Assembly (NCBI GenBank): GCA_963766935.1
Contig: CAVYBY010000003.1
Span: 496,001 to 560,000, forward strand
DNA: 64,000 nucleotides
Source of the DNA: CAVYBY01 sp963766935
GTDB taxonomy: Bacteria > Actinomycetota > UBA4738 > HRBIN12
Reading direction: 5' to 3'
In this document: positions 43,822 to 53,261 of the stretch, in pieces
How positions within the stretch are numbered: the first letter of the stretch is position 1
Layout of the letters: the number at the start of each line of letters is the position of its first letter
The notes under the pieces: generated by a model
Seen by the model: only the letters and a program-made list of their open reading frames with translations
Told to the model about the DNA's origin: nothing
Database searches by the model: none
Program-made: the position numbers and the translations under genes

Positions 43822-45443
43822 CTATCGCTTGGGCACCGCTTTGTCGTGCTTGGCCATGTTGAACGCCTGCCACCCGGGGATGCCGTTGACGCCGCCGCCG
43901 GCGTGCGTGGCCGAGGAGCCGTGGTACAGGCCCTTGACCGGTGTGCGGTAGTCGGCGTACCCGGGCGCCGGGCGCATGTGGAACAGCTGGTCCACGGAGA
44001 GCTCGCCGTGGAAGATGTTCCCGCCGATCAGCCCCAGCTCCTGCTCCATGTCGTAGGGGCCGATGACCTGCCGGTCGATGATCGACGCCTTGAAGTTCGG
44101 CGCGAGCTCCGTGTACAGGTCGATCGTCCGGTCCGCGTAGGCCTCCAGCTCGTCGCGGTGCGGCTCCTTGTTCCAGTCGTCGGGAACCCACTGCGAGAAC
44201 ATCGAGAAGACGTGCACGCCCTCGGGCGCGAGCTTCTTGTCGAGCGTCGTGGGGATCGTGCCGTCGACGAACGGAGCCGTCGCGCCCTTGCGACCCATGT
44301 GCGCGTCCTGGAAGGCCTGCTCCGCGTATTGAGGACTGAAGCACAGCTCGACCGAGCCCGTGTGGTGGTCCTGCTGGTTCTTGCCGGGCATCGCGATGAA
44401 GTCCGGCAGCTCGCGACATCGCGACGTTGATCTTGACGACGCCCGAGCGCGTCTTCCACCGCTCGATGTCCCAGACGAAGTCCGGCGGCAGCTCCTCGCG
44501 GTCGAGCATGTCGAGGAATGCGATCTTCGGGTGGACCGTGGTGACGACCGACCGGCGCGCGCAGCTCCTCGCCGTTCTCGAGCGCCACGCCGACGAACCG
44601 GCCGCCGCGTACGAGGATCTTCTTGACCTTCGCGTTCGTGCGGATCTCGCAGCCGAAGGACTCCGCCGAGCCGCGGATGGCGTCGGAGACCGCGCCCATC
44701 CCGCCCTGCTGGAACCCCCACGAACCGAGGTGCCCGTCGCCGACGTCGCCGATCGAGTGATGGAGCATGACGTAGGCGGTCCCCGGCTCGTCCGGACCCG
44801 CCCAGGTGCCGATCACGCCGTTGATCGTGAGCATCGCCTTGATCGCGTCGGACTCGAACCAGTCGCCGAGCAGGTCCGAGACGCTCATCGTGAACAGCCG
44901 CGTCACGTCGCCGACGCCGCGCGAGCCGAGCTTGCGCATGTGCCAGGCCGCCCGGGCCTGGTCGATCAGGTCGCCGATCTTCATGGAGCCGATGTTCGGG
45001 GGCGTGCGAAGCAGCAGCGGCCCGAGCACGTCGGCCACGCCCGCGAGCCACGCCTCCCATTTCGGCAGCGTGTCGGCGTCCTTCTTGGAGAACTGCGCGA
45101 TGGAGTCGTAGCTCCTGGCCGCGTCGTCGGCGTAGACGGTGATCGCGCGACCGTCGGGGAACGCCTGGAAGTACGGGCCGAACGGCGTCACGTCGTAGCC
45201 GTGCTGCTTGAGGTTGAGCTCTTTGATGATCGTCGGCGGCATGAGCGACATGACGTAGGAGTACGTCGTGACGTTGATCTCGGGGTGATCCGGGAACGGC
45301 GCGCTGGTGTCGGCGGCCCCGCCGGTCTTTCCGCGGCCTTCGAGCACCACGGTGCGCGCGCCCGCGCGGGCAAAGTAGGCGCCGGCGGTCAGCCCGTTGT
45401 GGCCGCCGCCGATCACGATGCAGTCGTATGTGTTGCTCGCCAC
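43822..45443 (-). CDS. Phytoene-desaturase-like FAD oxidoreductase (second copy, two frameshifts)
   Basis: About 539 residues after removing one extra base near 44553 and one near 44413. The FAD motif is CIVIGGGHNGLTAGAYFARAG; the C-terminal motif GLYHGSSATHAGGGVNGIPG matches the first copy at 33131-34771 over the whole length. The start is GTG 45443 with GGAGGGG 6 nt upstream, preferred over the longer upstream frame. The gene is divergent from a TetR gene that may control it. The substrate is unknown; the family also contains non-carotenoid desaturases and isomerases. Confidence 0.86.
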
Positions 45444-45552
45444 GGTCGTCCCCTCCCCGGCCGACGCGGCCGGCGCTCGTCCTTCGCCCACCCCCTCTGA
45501 CGGCTGGGCGCAGAGCGATATCTTGCCCCGATTTTGAACCGCCAGTCAACAG

Positions 45553-45600
45553 GGCCGGTCGACTCCCGGCCTTTGACATCGCTGCTCACGAAGGTAAAGT
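45553..45600 (+). promoter_or_regulatory. Promoter and inverted repeat upstream of the TetR gene
   Basis: TTGACA (45573-45578), a 16-bp spacer and TAAAGT (45595-45600). Directly upstream an inverted repeat GGCCGG/CCGGCC (45553-45558 and 45566-45571) could be an operator for the TetR protein controlling both divergent genes. Confidence 0.6.
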
Positions 45601-45669
45601 CCCTCATCCGGGCGGAGGACGCCCGCCAGAAACCCGCTGTTCCTGTACGCGGTTCAATCGGAGGAACCC

Positions 45670-46302
45670 GTGGCGCGAACGCGTCAGCGCGGCGGCAAAG
45701 ACCGCCATCAAGAGATCCTGGAGGCTGCCTCGCGCGTCATCACCGACCGCGGCCTGGCCGAAACGCGGATCGCCGACATCGCCGAGCGCTGCGGCGTCTC
45801 GCCGGGGTTGATCCTGTACTACTTCGAGTCGAAGGACCGGCTGCTCGTCGACGCCCTCACCTACGCGAACGACCAGTTCTATCTGCGCCTGTCCCGCGAG
45901 ATGCGCGAGATGCGGACGGCGCGCGAGCAGATCCAGCGGCTGATCGACCTCTCGGTGCCGGGACTCCTCCCCGAGTACGAGCGCCTGGACGAGTGGGCGC
46001 TGTGGGTCGAGATCTGGGTGCGTGCGCTTCGCGACCCGGCGACGGCGAAGGAGCGCGAGATCCTCGACCGGCAGTGGCGCCGGTCGATCGCCGACATCGT
46101 CCGCCACGGCCGCGAGACCGGCGAGTTCCCCGACGGCCCGGACGCCGACGAGCTGGGGCTCCAGATCGGAGCGATGATCGACGGCCTCGCCATCCAGGTG
46201 CTCCTGAACGACAGCGCGATCACGCCGCAGCGGATGCGCGACGTGTGTCTGGATGTCGCGGCGAAGCTGATCGGGTTCTCGCTCGAACCAAAAGACGGCT
46301 AG
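45670..46302 (+). CDS. TetR-family transcriptional regulator
   Basis: 210 residues. The N-terminal helix-turn-helix (residues about 13-60: ILEAASRVITDRGLAETRIADIAERCGVSPGLILYYFESKD) is followed by an all-helical ligand domain similar in length to BetI-like repressors. GTG start with GGAGG 5 nt upstream. It lies between the divergent flavoprotein gene and the convergent acyl-CoA dehydrogenase gene, so local control of lipid or amine oxidation is plausible. Confidence 0.92.
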   Translation: MARTRQRGGKDRHQEILEAASRVITDRGLAETRIADIAERCGVSPGLILYYFESKDRLLVDALTYANDQFYLRLSREMREMRTAREQIQRLIDLSVPGLLPEYERLDEWALWVEIWVRALRDPATAKEREILDRQWRRSIADIVRHGRETGEFPDGPDADELGLQIGAMIDGLAIQVLLNDSAITPQRMRDVCLDVAAKLIGFSLEPKDG

Positions 46303-46309
46303 CCGCGCC

Positions 46310-47484
46310 TCAGACGAACGCGCGCAGGCCGGTGAGCGCCTGGCCGACCACCAGCGTGTGCACCTCTTCGGTGCCCTCGTAGGTGATGCACCGATTCGAG
46401 GTTGTTCATGTGCCGCATGACGGGTACTCGAGCGTGATGCCGTTGGCCCCGAGGATCGCCGCGGCACGTGCGGCGATCTCAGCGCCTCGCGCGACGTTGT
46501 TGAGCTTGCCGAAGCGACACGTGCTCGGGCCGCAGACGGCCCTGCTCCTTCATGCCGTCCGAGGTGATGGGCGAGCAGCATGCCCTTGTTCAGCTCGACC
46601 GCCATGTCCGCGAGCTTCTTCTGCGTCAGCTGGAACGACCCGATCGGCCTGCCGAACGCGATCCGCTCTTTCGCGTAGTCGAGCGCGGTCTCGAAGCACG
46701 ACCGGGCCGCGCCCATCACGCCCCACACGATCCCGAAACGCGCCTCGTTCAGGCACGAGAGCGGGCCGCGCAGACCGGTCACGCCGGGCAGGACCGCGCC
46801 GGCGGGAAGCCGAACGTCGTCGAAGACCAGCTCGGAGGTGTCCGACGCGCGAAGCGACAGCTTCTTGTGGATCTCCGGAGCGCTGAAGCCGGGCAGCGCG
46901 GTCGGGACGACGAACCCACGGATCCCGTCGTCGGTCTGCGCCCACACGATGGCCACGTCGGAGACGCTGCCGTTCGTGATCCACATCTTGGTGCCCGACA
47001 GGATCCAGTCGTCGCCGTCGCGGCGGGCGCGTGTCCGCATCGCGCCGGGGTCCGACCCCGCGTCGGGCTCGGACAGGCCGAAGCAGCCGATCGCGTCGCC
47101 GGCTCGCATCCGCGGGAGCCACTCGTCCTTCTGCTCGTCGGATCCGAAGGTGAGGATCGCGAACATCGCGAGCGAGCTCTGGACCGAGACGAAGCTCCGC
47201 AGCCCCGAGTCCCCGGCCTCGAGCTCCAGCTCCACGAGCCCGTAGCTGACCGGCGAGAGGCCCAGGCACCCGTAGCCATCGAGCTGCATCCCGAAGAAGC
47301 CGAGCTCGCCGAGTTCCTTGGCCAGCTCACGCGCGGGGAACTCGCCGCGCTCGAACCAGTCCTCCACGTCGGGCAGGACCCGATCCGAGACCCACTCGCG
47401 GGCGAGGTCCCGGATCTGCCGCTCCTCCTCGGACAGGAGGGCATCGAGATCCAGGAGGTCGAGAGGAGCGATCGCGTCCGTCAT
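46310..47484 (-). CDS. Acyl-CoA dehydrogenase (glutaryl-CoA dehydrogenase-like), four indels near the 3' end
   Basis: About 390 residues after repair. The intact part reads CFGLSEPDAGSDPGAMRTRARR, TKMWITNGSVSDVAIVWAQ and YAKERIAFGRPIGSFQLTQKKLADMA, close to glutaryl-CoA dehydrogenase-type enzymes; the base Glu position follows in TYEGTEEVHTLVVGQALTG. Between about 46,380 and 46,550 four single-base changes (three extra, one missing) break the frame. Every segment of the C-terminal domain is present in one frame or another and the repaired length is the family length. The ATG at 47484 is 6 nt from a GATAAT box. Confidence 0.87.
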
Positions 47485-47490
47485 CGGTCG

Positions 47491-47496
47491 ATTATC
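47491..47496 (-). promoter_or_regulatory. -10 box of the leaderless acyl-CoA dehydrogenase promoter
   Basis: GATAAT on the minus strand followed by six bases and the ATG. Confidence 0.55.
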
Positions 47497-47575
47497 CCCC
47501 GAGCGCGGCCACCTCGCGCCGGGGCGCCGGCGCCGTGGCCGCGGGCGATCGCGAATCGTTCACGTTCGCTCACGC

Positions 47576-47605
47576 TTGACCAAGAACGATCGTGCCGCAT
47601 AGCCT
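47576..47605 (+). promoter_or_regulatory. Promoter of the second kinase-like gene
   Basis: TTGACC (47576-47581), 18-bp spacer, TAGCCT (47600-47605), then six bases to GTG 47612. It has the same -35 sequence and spacer length as the promoter of the first kinase-like gene at 20477. Confidence 0.65.
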
Positions 47606-47611
47606 CCGGCC

Positions 47612-48526
47612 GTGGAGGAGGTCGACGCGGCGCTGCGGGACATCCTCCGGGCCGTCCCCGGCTGGTCGGGCGACCCGGACGGCGTGGTGCCGATCGAAAC
47701 GGGCATCACGAATCGCAACTTCCGCGTCGACGCCGGCGGGTCGTCCTTCGTCGTCCGCCTGCCCGGCGCCCGCACGGAGCTGCTCGGCATCGACCGGCGG
47801 GCCGAGCACGAGGCCGCGCTCGCCGCGGCCCGCGCTGGGGTCGGACCCGAGGTCGTGGCGTTCGTCTCCGAGGCGGGGGCGCTGGTCACGCGGTTCGTGG
47901 CGGGCGAGCACATCTCCCAAGCGGACCTGCGTCGCGAGGACGTGCTCGGCCGGGTCGTGGCGTCGGTGCGCACGCTCCACGCGTGCCCGCCGATCTCGGC
48001 GTCCTTCCCGGTCTTTCGGATCGTCGACCGCTACCTGGAGGTGGCCACGGAGCACGGCGTCGATGTGCCGGCCGAGTTCGGCGACGCGCTTGCCGTGGCC
48101 GGGCGGATCGAAGCCGCCTTCCTGCAAGTCCCGGCTCGCGAACAAACCTGTCACAACGACCTGTTGAACGCGAACCTGCTCCTGGACGGCGACCACGTCT
48201 GGATCGTCGACTACGAGTATGCGGGTGTCGGTGATCCGTATTTCGACCTCGGCAACCTCTCGATCAACAACGAGCTCGACGACGACGCCTGCGAGCTGCT
48301 CCTGCGCCTCTATCTGGGTTCCGTCACCGACGTCCACCGGGCCCGGCTCTCGCTGATGCGCATCGTGTCGGATCTGCGAGAAGCGACGTGGGCGCTCGTC
48401 CAGCAGGGCATCTCGGTTCTCGACGTCGACTTCGTCGAGTACGCCGATCGTCATGTGGCCAGATGCCTTGCCAACGCCGCGGACGACCGGCTGAACGACT
48501 GGATCGACGCCGTGGAGGCCGCGTGA
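47612..48526 (+). CDS. Choline-kinase-like phosphotransferase, paired with a DMGDH-type dehydrogenase
   Basis: 304 residues. ITNRNFRVDAGGSSFVVRL is the nucleotide-binding hairpin, CHNDLLNANLLLDG the catalytic loop with intact Asp, and IVDYEYAGVGDPYFDLGNL the metal-binding motif; all as in choline/ethanolamine kinases and their bacterial relatives. It phosphorylates a small alcohol or amine-alcohol. The stop overlaps the start of the next dehydrogenase gene (TGATG), a strong sign of a shared pathway. It is a paralogue of 53262-54179 and 20517-21437. Confidence 0.88.
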   Translation: MEEVDAALRDILRAVPGWSGDPDGVVPIETGITNRNFRVDAGGSSFVVRLPGARTELLGIDRRAEHEAALAAARAGVGPEVVAFVSEAGALVTRFVAGEHISQADLRREDVLGRVVASVRTLHACPPISASFPVFRIVDRYLEVATEHGVDVPAEFGDALAVAGRIEAAFLQVPAREQTCHNDLLNANLLLDGDHVWIVDYEYAGVGDPYFDLGNLSINNELDDDACELLLRLYLGSVTDVHRARLSLMRIVSDLREATWALVQQGISVLDVDFVEYADRHVARCLANAADDRLNDWIDAVEAA

Positions 48527-50959
48527 TGGCCGAGGCTCGCGCGATCGTGGTGGGCGGCGGTGTCGGCGGTGCGAGCATCGCGTATCACTTGACGGAGCTG
48601 GGCTGGACCGACGTGCTGCTGGTCGAGCGCGACGAGCTGACCAGTGGATCGACGTTTCATTCGGCGGGTCTCGTCGGACAGCTCCGATCGAGCGTCACGC
48701 TCACCCGCATGATGATGTACGGGGCCGATCTCTACCGGCGGCTGCACGAGGAGACGGGGATCGATCCGGGCTGGCACGAGGTCGGTTCGCTTCGGCTTGC
48801 GTCGTCCGCCGCGCGGATGGAGGAGCTGAGCCGGCTCGCGGGATGGGGCCGGACGTTCGGCCTGCCACTCGAGCTCGTCTCGACCGATGAGGCCCTGGCC
48901 CGGTTCCCGCTGTTCGATCCGGCCGGCGTCCTCGGCGCGGCGTTCCTTCCGACCGACGGATGGCTCGACCCGACCGGACTGACCCAGGCCCTGGCCGAGG
49001 CAGCGCGACGGCGGGGAGCCGAGATCCGCGAGCACACGCGCGTCACCGGCATCTCGGTGCGGGACGGACGCGTCCGCGGCGTCGAGACGGAGCACGGGCC
49101 CATCGCCGCGGACGTCGTCGTCGACGCCGGCGGGATGTACGCGAACCAGATCGGCCGCATGGCGGGGGTCGAGGTGCCCGTCGTCCCGTTCGGCCACCAG
49201 TACCTGATCACCGAGCCGATCGACGGCGCGCGGGCGGACCTCCCGACGCTGCGGGACCCGGACCGGCTGGTGTACTTCCGCCAGGAGGCGGGCGGCGCCC
49301 TCATCGTGGGCGGCTACGAACGGCTCCCGGCGCCGTGGGCGGTCCAGGACGGACCGCCCGCCGACTTCAACCATCGGCTGCTGCCGGAGGACTGGGAGCG
49401 GTTCGAGCCGCTGGCCGAGGGAGCCTTCTCGGTCATCCCCGCCCTGAAGACCGCGGGCGTGGTCCGCATGCTCAACGGGCCCGAGGCGTTCACGCCCGAC
49501 GGCGAGTTCATCCTCGGCGAGTCCGACGTCCGCGGATTCTTCGTTGCCGCCGGATTCTGCGCGCACGGCATCGCGGGTGCGGGCGGCATCGGCAAGGTCA
49601 TGGCCGACTGGATCGTCCACGGCGAACCGGAGATGGACGTCTGGGAGATGGACATCCGCAGGTTCGGCCCGCAGTACCGGAGCCGGTCGTTCGCCCTCGC
49701 CCGCGCCTACGAGGTGTACGCGCGGTACTACGACATCCACTACCCCGGCGAGGAGCGGCAGGCCGGCCGGCCGCTCAAGCTGTCCCCGACGTACGCGCGC
49801 CTGCAGGACCTGGACGCGGAGTTCGGCGAGAAATCCGGCTGGGAACGGCCCAACTGGTTCCGCTCCAACGAGGACGCGGCCTTCGAGACGATGCGTCCGA
49901 AGGGCTGGGCCGGCGAACACTGGTCCACGGCGATCGTGGCCGAGCATCGGGCCACCCGGGAGCGCGCGGCCCTGTTCGACGAATCGAGCTTCGCCAAGCT
50001 CGACGTCCGTGGCCCCGGCGCGGCCGCCTTCCTCCAGCGAATCGCGGCAGGCGACGTCGACCGGCCGGTCGGAACGGTCGTCTACACCCAGCTGCTCAAC
50101 GCCCGGGGAGGGATCGAGAGCGACCTCACCGTCACGCGGCTCGATGCCGACCACTTCCGCCTCGTGACCGGGACGGCGTTCGGCCGCCACGATCTCGGCT
50201 GGATCCGCAAGCAGCTCGCCGCCGGGGGCGATCCGGATGTCGACGTGCGAGACGTGACCGCCTCCGAGGTCTGCTTCGGCCTGTGGGGTCCCCTCGCCAC
50301 GAGACGTGCTCTCGGCCGTCGCCGACGGCGACCTCTCGAACGGGGCGTTCCCCTACATGACCGCCCGCCCGATCGTGGTCGGTCACGTGCCGTGCGTGGC
50401 GGCGAGGGTGACCTACGTCGGCGAGCTTGGCTGGGAGCTGTCCGCGTCGGTCGAGTTCGGCGTTCGTCTGTGGGACGGGCTCGTGGAGGCCGGCTCCGCC
50501 CACGGCGTCGTCGCGGCGGGGTATCGGGCGATCGACTCGCTCCGGCTCGAGAAGGGCTATCGGGCCTGGAGCTCCGACATCACCCCCGAGGACGACCCGT
50601 TCGAAGCCGGCCTCGGCTTCGCCGTCAAGATGGACAAGCCGAACTTCGTCGGTCGCGAGGCGCTGGAGGCGCGACGGGCACGGGGACCGAACCGCACGCT
50701 TGCCTATCTCGTGCTCGAGGATCCGCGAGCGATGACCCTCGGCAACGAGCCGGTGTTCGCCGGGGGAATCGTGGTCTCTCGGGTGACGTCGGGAGGGATC
50801 GGGTACGCCGTCGAGCGGTCGATCGCCTACGCGTACCTTCCGGTCGAGACGGCCGCGCCGGGCACGGAGCTCGAGGTGGAGGTCTTCGGCGAACGGGTTC
50901 CGGCGGTGGTCTCCGCGCGCCCGCTCTGGGATCCCGAGGGCAAACGAGTAAGGGCATGA
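48526..50959 (+). CDS. Dimethylglycine/sarcosine dehydrogenase-like protein: FAD (DAO) plus GcvT domains (one frameshift)
   Basis: About 810 residues after removing one extra base near 50298. Residues 1-370: DAO-type FAD domain (AIVVGGGVGGASIAYHLTELG, FHSAGLVGQLR). Then an FAO-middle segment, and from about 430 a GcvT aminomethyltransferase fold with RPVGTVVYTQLLNARGGIESDLTVTRL and a GcvT C-terminal barrel (EVFGERVPAVVSARPLWDP). Such enzymes oxidise N-methyl groups and pass the carbon to tetrahydrofolate, with electrons going to ETF. The exact amine is unknown. It is followed by an ATGA-overlapping histidine phosphatase gene. Confidence 0.87.
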
Positions 50960-51618
50960 GCGACCCGGCCGCCGGCGAACTGCCGCCTGGCCACACGCTG
51001 GTCGCCACCGTCCGCCACGGCCTGACGGAGCTGAACCGGGACCGGCGCGTCGGCGGGCGGGTCGACGCGCCGCTCATCGACGAGGGCCGCGACCAGGCGC
51101 GTGAGGCGCGCCGCAACCTCCCGGGGGGGTACGAGGTCGTCGTCTCCTCACCGCTCGTACGCGCGGTCGAGACCGCCGAGCTGGTCACCGGGTGGCCGCG
51201 GGAGCGGTTGGTGGTCGACGAGAGCTGCGCCGAGCGGTCGTTCGGCCGGATGGAGGGCATGCGTCCCGAGGACGTGCGAGCGCAGTTCCCCGAGGTCGAG
51301 TACCTGCAGATCGGCGACGTGGGGTACTCGCTCAACCCACCCGAAGGAGAATCGTTCGAAGCCCTCGCCGAGCGCGCCGCGGGGTTCGTGGGCAGAACGG
51401 TCGAGCGATTCCGCGGCCGGCGCATCCTCGTGTTCTCGCACCAGAACTTCCTCCAGCAGGTCCACGGGGTCCTCCGAGGCCTCGGCCCGATGGCCGCGCT
51501 CGAGACCGACATCCTCAACTGCGAGCTGAACGAGTTCCTTCTCGACGCGGCCGGAGCGCTCGTGCGGGAACGAACCGTCCAGCTGGTCCCCTCCGCCGGT
51601 GACCATCCCTCGTTCTGA
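50956..51618 (+). CDS. Histidine phosphatase family protein
   Basis: 220 residues. The N-terminal catalytic motif ATVRHGLTELNRDRRVGGR has RHG with the phosphoacceptor His; the second His is in ILVFSHQNFLQQVHG, and the acid-base Glu region is CAERSFGRMEG. Removes phosphate from a small substrate. Its start overlaps the dehydrogenase stop (ATGA), so it probably acts in the same pathway, perhaps undoing the phosphorylation made by the kinase. Confidence 0.88.
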   Translation: MSDPAAGELPPGHTLVATVRHGLTELNRDRRVGGRVDAPLIDEGRDQAREARRNLPGGYEVVVSSPLVRAVETAELVTGWPRERLVVDESCAERSFGRMEGMRPEDVRAQFPEVEYLQIGDVGYSLNPPEGESFEALAERAAGFVGRTVERFRGRRILVFSHQNFLQQVHGVLRGLGPMAALETDILNCELNEFLLDAAGALVRERTVQLVPSAGDHPSF

Positions 51619-52906
51619 GCGGGCCGCGCCGGCCGACCGGGCCGTCGACGCGCTGGCCGGCGAGTTCGAGGACCGCTTTGCGGCGCCTCGGCCGCGCGCC
51701 CGGCGGGTCGGCCGAGAAGCCGAGTTCCCCGTCGTGGGGCCCGACGGCAGGGCGGGGGACGTCGCGCGCCTGTGGCCCGGCCTCATCCTCGCGACCGGCG
51801 GCGAGCCGCAGTTCGACCAGTCCGGCCTGCCGATCGGCGTCGAGACCGGCCGCTGGTTCGCGCTCGCCGAGGTCGGCCGGGGGACGATCGAGATCGGCAC
51901 CGGCCCTCGCGCGTCGCTGGTCGAGCTGAGAGACGACCTGGAGGCGGCGCTCGGCGTCGTCGTCCCGGTCGCGGGAGCGCTCGGCCTGCGGCTGCTCGGC
52001 CACGGGATCCAGCCGCGGACGCCGCCGGGCCGCGCGCTCCTGACCCCGAAGGCCCGGTACGAGGCGCTCGTCGAGACGATCGGGACCGGGTGGCTCCGGT
52101 GGACCGTCACGGCGAGCGACCAGGTGCACGTCGACGTCGGCAGGGGCGAGCTGATCCGGGCGATGAACGCGCTCAACGGGTGCTCGGGCGCCCTGATCGC
52201 GCTGTCGGCCAACTCCGCCGTGTACGGCGGCCGCCCCGGCGCGGCGTCCGGACGAGAGGCGCTGTCGGCCCGCGTCTCGGGCGAGCCCTTCCGCCACGGA
52301 GCCGTCCCACGCCGTTTCGGCGACGCCGCCGACTACGTCCGGTGGACCGCCGGATTCCGGGCGCTGGTCCTTCCCGACGGGCGGGGAGGATTCGAGTTCC
52401 CGGGCGTCCCCTACGAGCAGCGGCTGGGATCACGCCGTCCGGACTTCGACGAGTGGCTCTACCACGAGCACTACGTCTGGCCGAGCGCCCGGCCGCGCGC
52501 CCGGCTCGGCACGCTCGAGATCCGGCCGGCCTGCCAGCAACCCGATGCATCCTTCGCCGCCGCCGCGCTGTCCACCGGTCTCGTCGAAGCCAACGCCGAC
52601 GTCGACGCGTACCTGCGAGCGGCCTTCCCCGGTCCCGCGGGCTGGCGGCGACTGCTCGCCCACCGGCGCGCCGCGGTGCGCCGCGGGCTGGGCGCGCCCG
52701 AGCCCGTCCCGCGGATTCCTCAGGTCCGTCGTCGACCTGGCCGGGGCGGGCCTGCGGTCGCGCGGGCTCGGCGAGGAGCCGATGCTGGAGAAGATTCGCC
52801 GGCGGCTCGACGAGCACGCGGGCCCGGCCGACGCCGCACGGGAGCGGTTTCGGCGCGGGGGATGGCCGCGCTCTGCGACGATCTGGCGATCGAACGCGGG
52901 CGCTGA
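51599..52906 (+). CDS. GCS2-family carboxylate-amine ligase (glutamate-cysteine ligase-like; two frameshifts at the 3' end)
   Basis: About 435 residues. VGREAEFPVV carries the metal-binding glutamates, then VGRGTIEIGTGPRASL, SDQVHVDVGRG and RLGTLEIRPACQQP, characteristic of GCS2 ligases such as bacterial glutamate-cysteine ligase and EgtA. Joins an amino acid to glutamate using ATP. Near 52710 one extra base and near 52855 one missing base (in a run of G) switch the frame; the joined C-terminus reads MLEKIRRRLDEHAG then MAALCDDLAIERGR. It starts at GTG inside the end of the phosphatase gene. Confidence 0.82.
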   Translation: MTIPRSERAAPADRAVDALAGEFEDRFAAPRPRARRVGREAEFPVVGPDGRAGDVARLWPGLILATGGEPQFDQSGLPIGVETGRWFALAEVGRGTIEIGTGPRASLVELRDDLEAALGVVVPVAGALGLRLLGHGIQPRTPPGRALLTPKARYEALVETIGTGWLRWTVTASDQVHVDVGRGELIRAMNALNGCSGALIALSANSAVYGGRPGAASGREALSARVSGEPFRHGAVPRRFGDAADYVRWTAGFRALVLPDGRGGFEFPGVPYEQRLGSRRPDFDEWLYHEHYVWPSARPRARLGTLEIRPACQQPDASFAAAALSTGLVEANADVDAYLRAAFPGPAGWRRLLAHRRAAVRRGLGAPEPVPRIPQVRRRPGRGGPAVARARRGADAGEDSPAARRARGPGRRRTGAVSARGMAALCDDLAIERGR

Positions 52907-52930
52907 TCCGCCGATCCGTCGCTCCGTCGC

Positions 52931-53230
52931 TCAGCGGTCGGACCCGAACGAGTGGCCGTCCCAGTACGCCGCGACGCGCTTGCTCCACCATCCCGTCAGG
53001 CGCAGGTGGAGCTCCTGCGGAATGCCCCGTTCGTCCTCGGCCATCAGCACCTCGATGTCACCGCCCCCGAATCGGACGAACCGGCCCTCCGCGGGCTGCT
53101 CGGTCGCGGTCTCGAGCGCGAAGATGCCGCGGTACCCGTGCCCGTCGTCCATCGAGACCGGCCACACGAAGAGCCGTCCGCCGCGCGCGCGCACGAACGC
53201 CAGGACATCGGGATCGGCGACGATCTTCAC
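52931..53230 (-). CDS. Hypothetical protein, 99 residues
   Basis: Small soluble protein starting at GTG 53230 (VKIVADPDVLAFVRARGG) and rich in beta-strand patterns, ending HSFGSDR. No domain recognised. It is the last gene of the minus-strand dehydrogenase operon, 31 bp after the kinase gene. The coding case rests on frame continuity and codon use. Confidence 0.6.
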   Translation of the reverse strand: MKIVADPDVLAFVRARGGRLFVWPVSMDDGHGYRGIFALETATEQPAEGRFVRFGGGDIEVLMAEDERGIPQELHLRLTGWWSKRVAAYWDGHSFGSDR

Positions 53231-53261
53231 GGGCCGAGCGTGCGACCCGACGGCCGGGCCG

